DNA of 8,769 nt. Source: Bacteroidales bacterium UBA6360. GTDB lineage: Bacteria; Bacteroidota; Bacteroidia; Bacteroidales; UBA932. The notes under the pieces are model-generated. The model was not told the DNA's origin. It worked only from the letters and a program-made list of their open reading frames with translations, and searched no databases. Location: NCBI GenBank assembly GCA_002440085.1, contig DJRM01000102.1, forward strand, positions 1 to 8,769, written 5' to 3'. Both the position numbers and the translations under genes were made by a program. Within the stretch, counting starts at the first letter, position 1. The number at the start of each line of letters is the position of its first letter. Below are positions 1 to 5,820 of this stretch, one piece after another.

Positions 1-27
1 CCCGAAATGTCTACTTGACCTCTTTAT

Positions 28-41
28 CCGGAACATTCCGG
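28..41. repeat. Interrupted palindrome upstream of the alpha-2-macroglobulin promoter
   Basis: CCGGAA at 28-33 and TTCCGG at 36-41 form a perfect 6-base inverted repeat separated by CA. The two-base gap is too tight for a full hairpin in RNA, so a dimeric regulator site is as likely as the remains of an upstream terminator. No T-run follows. Its centre lies about 20 bases upstream of the -33 element, a position where an activator could sit. No regulator is identifiable from the sequence. Confidence 0.35.
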
Positions 42-55
42 CACTGATTTATCAG

Positions 56-86
56 TTGCATAAAACCTAAAAAATGATAACTTTGC
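56..86 (+). promoter_or_regulatory. Bacteroidota-type promoter for the alpha-2-macroglobulin/pbpC operon
   Basis: A -7 element TAACTTTG at 78-85 matches the Bacteroidota consensus TAnnTTTG at every fixed position. A -33 element TTG lies at 56-58, with exactly 19 bases between the two, the same spacing as in the second promoter of this window. The expected transcription start is about 5-8 bases after the box, near 90-93. That makes the in-frame TTG at 88 an unlikely start codon and leaves a 5' leader of only about 16-19 bases before the ATG at 109. Confidence 0.8.
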
Positions 87-108
87 ATTGTTCGAAGAAA
101 TAATGACC

Positions 109-3100
109 ATGCAGAAGATATTTTTTTCAAAAAATGTACTACTGAAGCCGTTGGCGGGATTGTCTGCCGTTGTTTTGCTTGCCGCATCCTGCGGAAACGG
201 AAGTGATAACGTGAATCCGGATGCCGGGTTTGTCGATTATGTTGAGGCTTACACGGGAGGGCTTGTCTCGGAGGGTTCTTCGGTGAAGATTCAATTTGCG
301 TCGACCCCGGACACCTCAGTGCCGGCGGAAGGGCTTTTCAGTTTCTCTCCATCGCTCAGGGGAGAGGCCCGTTGGGTGGGCTCCAGGATGATAGAGTTCG
401 TGCCTGAGGACGGGCAGCTGAAGCAGGGACGGGAATACCGGGGAAAGTTCTCGCTTGACAAGGTCTTCGGAGTTGAGACACCGAAGCTTAAGACCTTTGA
501 ATTCACGTTCCGGGTGGCTCCGAAGCGTGCGGCGCTTGTCATCGACGGCGTGAAGATTCTGAGGCAGTCTCCGGAACTTGCCTCCGTAGAGGGGCGGCTT
601 GTGCTCAGCGAGAGTCTGCCCGAGAATGAAGTCGCGGATATGCTTTTTTCCGAGGGCGCTTCCGGAGCGGCGAAAATCAGTCTCAAGACGGGTTCTGAAG
701 CTGGAGTGTACGAGTTCAGCGTGTCTCCTCTGAACAGGCGCAAGGATGACGACAGGCTTACCGTCGTTTTCGACGGACATTCCGCAGGCTTTGAAAAGAC
801 TGTTTCAGCAGAAGTCACAATCCCGGGAACCGACGGCTTCAAAGTCCTCTCTGCCAAGAAGAATGACGGAGTGGAACCATATATCCAGGTAACTCTGTCC
901 CAACCTCTTGACCCGCTTGCCGACATCTCCGGGATGTTCATTCTTTCCGGAGACGGGCGCAGTTACTCGACTGCCGACGGAAACATAGTGCGTGTGTTTT
1001 ATGAAAAGAAGACGCGTCCTTCGGACATTAGCCTTACTGTCTCAGAGGCGCTGAAAGACTGGCGCGGTGACCGTCTCGGTGAGGACTGGACGGCGGAATT
1101 CCGCTTCGACGAACTCAAGCCGGCAGTCCGCCTGCCATATCAGGGCAATATCCTTCCGGACTGCTCCGACCTGCGCCTGCCGTTCCAGGCAGTAAACCTG
1201 CGTGCGGTGGATCTGAAAGTCATAAAGATTTACAGCGACAACGTCCTGCATTTCCTCCAGGAAAACAGCCTCGGCGGTGACAACGGACTCCGGCGCTCCG
1301 GGCGTCTGATTTATCGAAAGAAACTTTCTCTCGACCGCAATCCGCAGACAGACCTTCATCAGTGGCAGAATTTCTCGGTTGATTTGTCCGGGCTGATGAA
1401 GCGCGAACCCGGTGCCGTCTACCGCATATCCCTTTCTTTTGTTCAGGACTATTCTGTCTATAGCAAGGATTACGTCACACTCGCCTCGGAAGACGAGAGT
1501 CTGACGAAACTCGCCGAAGGCGAAATGACCGCTGCGGACGAGGCGGAATGGGATATTCCGGATTCATATTACTACGATAATTACTACGACTGGAGTCTTT
1601 ATGAATGGGAAGAACGCGACAATCCGCTGAATCCTACCTATTATATGCAGTCCTCCCGGTTCCCGAGCGTCAATCTGATGGCCTCGAACATCGGCGTCGT
1701 CGCAAAATCTGCCGGAAACGGAAAAATGTGGGTATATGTGAATGATATTCTTTCGACTTCGCCGCTTTCAGGAGTCGAGATTATGGCATATAACTACCAG
1801 CTGCGCAGGCTCGCTTCTGCAAAATCCGATGCCGATGGACGCGCGGAGCTGTCGTTTGAAGGAAAGCCTTTTGTCGTCGTCGCCAAATCTTCCGATGCCG
1901 TGTCATATCTCAAGGTCATTGACGGACAGGAAAATTCGCTCAGCCGGTTCGATGTCGGAGGAGAGACGGTGGAGAAGGGAATACGCGGATTTGTCTATGG
2001 GGAGAGGGGAGTGTGGCGTCCTGGCGACACCATGCACCTGACGCTTTTAGTCGAGTCTTCCGGAAATCCGCTTCCGGAGGGGCATCCTGCCGTGCTTGAA
2101 GTCTATAACCCTAAGGGTCAGTTCTTTTCGAGACAAGTCTGTCCGAAGTCCGTTGACGGATTCTATGTCTTTGAAGTTCAGACCTCCGAAAACGACCCGA
2201 CCGGAACCTATCATGCCTACGCCAAGGTCGGCGGCGCGGCTTTCCATAAGGCTCTCCATGTCGAAAGCATAAAGCCGAACCGTCTTAAAGTGGCGCTCAC
2301 GCTCCCCTCTGACGTGCTTGACGCCGATTCTTTGTCAACGTTCAGGCTCAGTTCCTCGTGGCTTACCGGGGCAGTCGCGTCTTCGCTTCCTGCAAAAGTT
2401 TCGCTGAAGCTGACTCCCCGCAGAACGGCTTTCAGCGGTTTTGACGGCTATATTTTCTCCAATCCTTTGTCCGAATTCAAGTCCCTCTCCGCAGAACTCT
2501 TTAGCACAACTCTTGATTCCAAGGGCAAAGCTTCGGTTGAGGCACGTGTCCCGGTGGCATCGGATGCACCTGGAATGCTGGACGCGACATTCGTTACCCG
2601 CGTCTCCGAGCCCGGCGGCAACGAGAGCACAATCTCGCAGAACGCAGTCTGTTCGCCTTTCGGGGCATACGTTGGCGTGCGCATGCCTTCAGCGGCGGAC
2701 GGGCTCCTTGAAACGGATAAAGACTGGGCATTCAGGGTCTGCGTTGTTGACAAGACCGGACGGCGCGTTGCCGGACACCGTCTTGAGTATCGCATCATGC
2801 GGCTTGACAGCCGCTGGTGGTGGGAAAGCGGTGGTGAAGGATTGGCCTCATACGTGAGAGGCTCATCCGCAAAGGTCTATGCTTCCGGACAGCTCGTCTC
2901 CGGGCCGAATGATTCGGAAATACCTTTCAGGCTTGACTACCCTGACTGGGGCAATTTCCTGCTCTATGTCACAGACCTAGACAGCGGGCATTCTTCGGGG
3001 ACGACTTTTCTCTGTGACTGGCCCAACTGGCGCGGTCGTGCGGACAGAGAGGACGGCACCTCCGCCTCTATGCTTACGTTCTCGCTCGACAGGAAATCCT

Positions 3101-5820
3101 ACACCGTCGGCGAGGAGGGAACTCTCTACATTCCTGCCGCAAAGGGGGCACGGGCACTCGTGTCTTTTGAAAATGACAGCAGGGTGATTTCCTCTTCTTG
3201 GGTGGAGACTTCAGCAGATTCAGAGACTCCGTTCCATTTTAGGGTTACAGATGAAATGACTCCGAACTGCTATGCTCATGTCACTCTGCTCAATCCGCAC
3301 AAGCGCACCGCCGAGGGACAGCCGCTGCGCCTGTACGGCGTTCAGCCGGTGCTTGTCAGCAATCCTCTCTCGCATCTTGAACCGCAGCTTGGCATTCCGC
3401 AGGTGATACGCCCGCAGGAGGAGTTTGAAATTCGTGTCCGCGAGAAGACAGGAAAGCCGATGACCTACACGCTTGCGATTGTAGACGAGGGGCTTCTTGA
3501 CCTCACGGGATTCAGAACACCGGATCCGTGGGCTGCAATGAACCGCAGGGCGGCGCTCGGAGTGAAGACTTGGGATATATATAATAATGTATTGGGAGCA
3601 TACGGGACTTCGTTCGCATCGATGTTCAGCGTCGGGGGTGACGAAGATGTTCGTGTGGACGGTTCCGTGCGTGACAACCGTTTCGAGCCGGTCGTGAAGT
3701 TCCTCGGACCGTTCACCTTGAAGCGCGGCGAGAATGTACACAAGCTTACTCTGCCGATGTACGTCGGTTCCGTGCGCGTGATGCTCGTCGCGGCTCATGA
3801 AGGGACATACGGCTCTGCCGACAAGACTGTACCGGTGCGTTCACCGCTGATGGTCCTGTCGACGCTCCCGAGGACATTGGGGCCGGGCGAGAAAGTGACG
3901 GTGCCGGTGAATGTGTTCGCGATGGAAGACTCCGTGCGTGATGTTGAGGTCTCAGTCTCTGCCGACGGACCGCTGCGTTTGTCAGGCTCCGGGACGCGCT
4001 CATTGAGATTCGACGCGGCCTCGGCATCCAGGGCGGCTTCCAGCGCGTCCTCCTCCTCCGACAAATTAGTCACATTTGACTTCAGAACTTCAGCGACGGA
4101 GGGCACGGCCCATCTGAAAGTGACGGCCAAATCCGGAAACTACACTGCGGAAGAAAATCTGAGCATAGAAGTGCGCAATGCCAATCCGGCCGTTCTTTCT
4201 GTCCGGCGGGCGGTGCTTCAGCCGGGGCAGGAGTCTGCATTCGACTGCCCGGGGGGTTCAGCGGACGGCGAGTATAATATATTGGAAGTAAGCTCGTTCC
4301 CTTCGATTGACATTAACGGGGCATGGCTTTATATGAAATATTATCCTCATTCCTGCACCGAGCAGCTCTGTTCCAAGGGCATAACCCTGCTGTCGCTGCT
4401 TCCGCAGTTTGATGGGGAGCGCCGCGATGAGGCGAACGGGATTGTTTCTGACATCCTGACCGAGCTTTATTCCCGTCAGCTTTCGGACGGAAGCTTCGTG
4501 ATGTGGCCTGGCAGCACGCTCATCAACCTCTGGGCAGACGCCATGGCAGGGCATTTTCTCGCTCTTGCCTCAAACGCTGGATTTTCCGTGAACGGTGGAG
4601 TCTTCGGGGCATGGAGAAACAGGGTGAAGAAATATGTGAATGTCTATAAGTCAGACGGTTCCGAATATGATGAACTCGCCGCGTACGACCTGTATGTCCT
4701 TTCCCTTTCCGGAAACGCGCAGGACGGCCCTATGAACCGTCTTCGCGAATCCTCTGTGCTGCATGGCAGTGCCCGTAACCTGCTTGCGTCAGCGTATTCG
4801 CTTTCCGGCCGCAAGGCTGTGGCTCAGAAACTTCTTTCCGGGCATTCCTTGTCTCCAAATGCGACACAGTCGAAGAAATCGTCCGGCAAGGCGGCATCCG
4901 CGTCTTTGCAGCCGTCACAGAATGAGTCCATGTTTTTCGGTTCACGTTTGCGTGATGATGCCATAGCCCTTGAGACAAATTTGCTTGCCGGCAATCTCGG
5001 TGCGGCGATGGAGCTTGCATCTCTCGTCGCCGACGGTTTTGCGAAAGAAAGCTATACGACACAGACCACGGCATTTGCAGCTTCAGCCTTGGCTCGAATG
5101 ACCGGGCTCACGGACAGGGAAGCGATGGCTTTCAGATATGAATGCGCGTTCGGAAATGACGGCGCTAATGCGGAGACTGTGAAGTCGGCAGGCTCCATGT
5201 GGACAAGAAATGTGGTTCAGGGCGCGACTACGGTGATGCTCAGGAACACGTCAAAGGGAGTCTTGTATGCAAGCCTTGCATCCAGGGCGGTTGTTCCGGC
5301 CGGGACTCCTGTCAAGGCGGCCGCGTCCGGCGTTTCGCTCTCTGTCGTGTATCGTGATATGGACGGGGATGTTATCAATCCGGAATCTGTTTCTCAGGGG
5401 ACGGATTTCACCGCAGACGTGACTGTTCGCAATGGCAGTGCCGCAGCAGACTTGAGAAATCTTGCTCTGTCGGTGCCTGTGCCGTCTGGCTGGGAAATTT
5501 ACAACAGCCGCCTGTTTGAAGGCGAGACGGATATTTCTGCCCGCTACACAGCGTGCGACATCCGTGACAGCGAGGTTCGCTGGTACTTCGATCTTCCGCG
5601 CTCGTCCGTTAAGACTTTCTCCGTCCGTCTCTCTGCCGCCTACCCCGGTGAGTTCATCCTGCCGTCAGTCTCCTGCGAGGCCATGTACGACAACTCCGTC
5701 TTCGCCCGCACCGCATCCGGTACGGCAAGGGTGACGATGCTGTCCGGAACGGATTCAACGCCGTCGGTGGATTCCTCTGACCTGGGGCAGGCAGATAACA
5801 TTCCTGTTGCGGCGTATTGA
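109..5820 (+). CDS. Bacterial alpha-2-macroglobulin, thioester-containing lipoprotein
   Basis: This is a protease-trapping envelope lipoprotein of about 1,903 residues, a normal length for the Bacteroidota family. ATG 109 is preferred because a purine-rich stretch (GAAGAAA, 94-100) is well spaced from it; ATG 103 is possible, and TTG 88 lies at or before the predicted transcript start. The N-terminus has a basic segment, a hydrophobic core and a lipobox LAASC with Cys28. Visible landmarks are an MG2-like domain (about 615-735, motif ERGVWRPGD), the VDEGLLDLTGF motif (about 1125), the A2M domain (about 1190-1285, beginning FLGPF), the thioester motif CTEQ at 1416-1419 inside an alpha-helical thioester domain, and a C-terminal macroglobulin domain (about 1745-1890) with WYFDLP and EAMYDNS. 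By family knowledge, cleavage of the bait region exposes the Cys-Gln thioester, which then bonds to the attacking protease. Serine/alanine-rich insertions occur near 1303-1318 and 1584-1607. The frame is intact. Sorting to the inner or outer membrane cannot be decided, since no clear surface-export signal follows the Cys. Confidence 0.93.
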   Translation: MQKIFFSKNVLLKPLAGLSAVVLLAASCGNGSDNVNPDAGFVDYVEAYTGGLVSEGSSVKIQFASTPDTSVPAEGLFSFSPSLRGEARWVGSRMIEFVPEDGQLKQGREYRGKFSLDKVFGVETPKLKTFEFTFRVAPKRAALVIDGVKILRQSPELASVEGRLVLSESLPENEVADMLFSEGASGAAKISLKTGSEAGVYEFSVSPLNRRKDDDRLTVVFDGHSAGFEKTVSAEVTIPGTDGFKVLSAKKNDGVEPYIQVTLSQPLDPLADISGMFILSGDGRSYSTADGNIVRVFYEKKTRPSDISLTVSEALKDWRGDRLGEDWTAEFRFDELKPAVRLPYQGNILPDCSDLRLPFQAVNLRAVDLKVIKIYSDNVLHFLQENSLGGDNGLRRSGRLIYRKKLSLDRNPQTDLHQWQNFSVDLSGLMKREPGAVYRISLSFVQDYSVYSKDYVTLASEDESLTKLAEGEMTAADEAEWDIPDSYYYDNYYDWSLYEWEERDNPLNPTYYMQSSRFPSVNLMASNIGVVAKSAGNGKMWVYVNDILSTSPLSGVEIMAYNYQLRRLASAKSDADGRAELSFEGKPFVVVAKSSDAVSYLKVIDGQENSLSRFDVGGETVEKGIRGFVYGERGVWRPGDTMHLTLLVESSGNPLPEGHPAVLEVYNPKGQFFSRQVCPKSVDGFYVFEVQTSENDPTGTYHAYAKVGGAAFHKALHVESIKPNRLKVALTLPSDVLDADSLSTFRLSSSWLTGAVASSLPAKVSLKLTPRRTAFSGFDGYIFSNPLSEFKSLSAELFSTTLDSKGKASVEARVPVASDAPGMLDATFVTRVSEPGGNESTISQNAVCSPFGAYVGVRMPSAADGLLETDKDWAFRVCVVDKTGRRVAGHRLEYRIMRLDSRWWWESGGEGLASYVRGSSAKVYASGQLVSGPNDSEIPFRLDYPDWGNFLLYVTDLDSGHSSGTTFLCDWPNWRGRADREDGTSASMLTFSLDRKSYTVGEEGTLYIPAAKGARALVSFENDSRVISSSWVETSADSETPFHFRVTDEMTPNCYAHVTLLNPHKRTAEGQPLRLYGVQPVLVSNPLSHLEPQLGIPQVIRPQEEFEIRVREKTGKPMTYTLAIVDEGLLDLTGFRTPDPWAAMNRRAALGVKTWDIYNNVLGAYGTSFASMFSVGGDEDVRVDGSVRDNRFEPVVKFLGPFTLKRGENVHKLTLPMYVGSVRVMLVAAHEGTYGSADKTVPVRSPLMVLSTLPRTLGPGEKVTVPVNVFAMEDSVRDVEVSVSADGPLRLSGSGTRSLRFDAASASRAASSASSSSDKLVTFDFRTSATEGTAHLKVTAKSGNYTAEENLSIEVRNANPAVLSVRRAVLQPGQESAFDCPGGSADGEYNILEVSSFPSIDINGAWLYMKYYPHSCTEQLCSKGITLLSLLPQFDGERRDEANGIVSDILTELYSRQLSDGSFVMWPGSTLINLWADAMAGHFLALASNAGFSVNGGVFGAWRNRVKKYVNVYKSDGSEYDELAAYDLYVLSLSGNAQDGPMNRLRESSVLHGSARNLLASAYSLSGRKAVAQKLLSGHSLSPNATQSKKSSGKAASASLQPSQNESMFFGSRLRDDAIALETNLLAGNLGAAMELASLVADGFAKESYTTQTTAFAASALARMTGLTDREAMAFRYECAFGNDGANAETVKSAGSMWTRNVVQGATTVMLRNTSKGVLYASLASRAVVPAGTPVKAAASGVSLSVVYRDMDGDVINPESVSQGTDFTADVTVRNGSAAADLRNLALSVPVPSGWEIYNSRLFEGETDISARYTACDIRDSEVRWYFDLPRSSVKTFSVRLSAAYPGEFILPSVSCEAMYDNSVFARTASGTARVTMLSGTDSTPSVDSSDLGQADNIPVAAY

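Noticed and set aside
88..108. In-frame TTG at 88 as the macroglobulin start
   Set aside because: It lies two bases after the -7 promoter element and so at or before the predicted transcript start. ATG 109 gives a standard lipoprotein signal peptide.
3220..3798. Reverse-strand frame of 192 codons
   Set aside because: It lies wholly opposite the conserved A2M region, has no promoter, and its sequence has the character of an antisense shadow.
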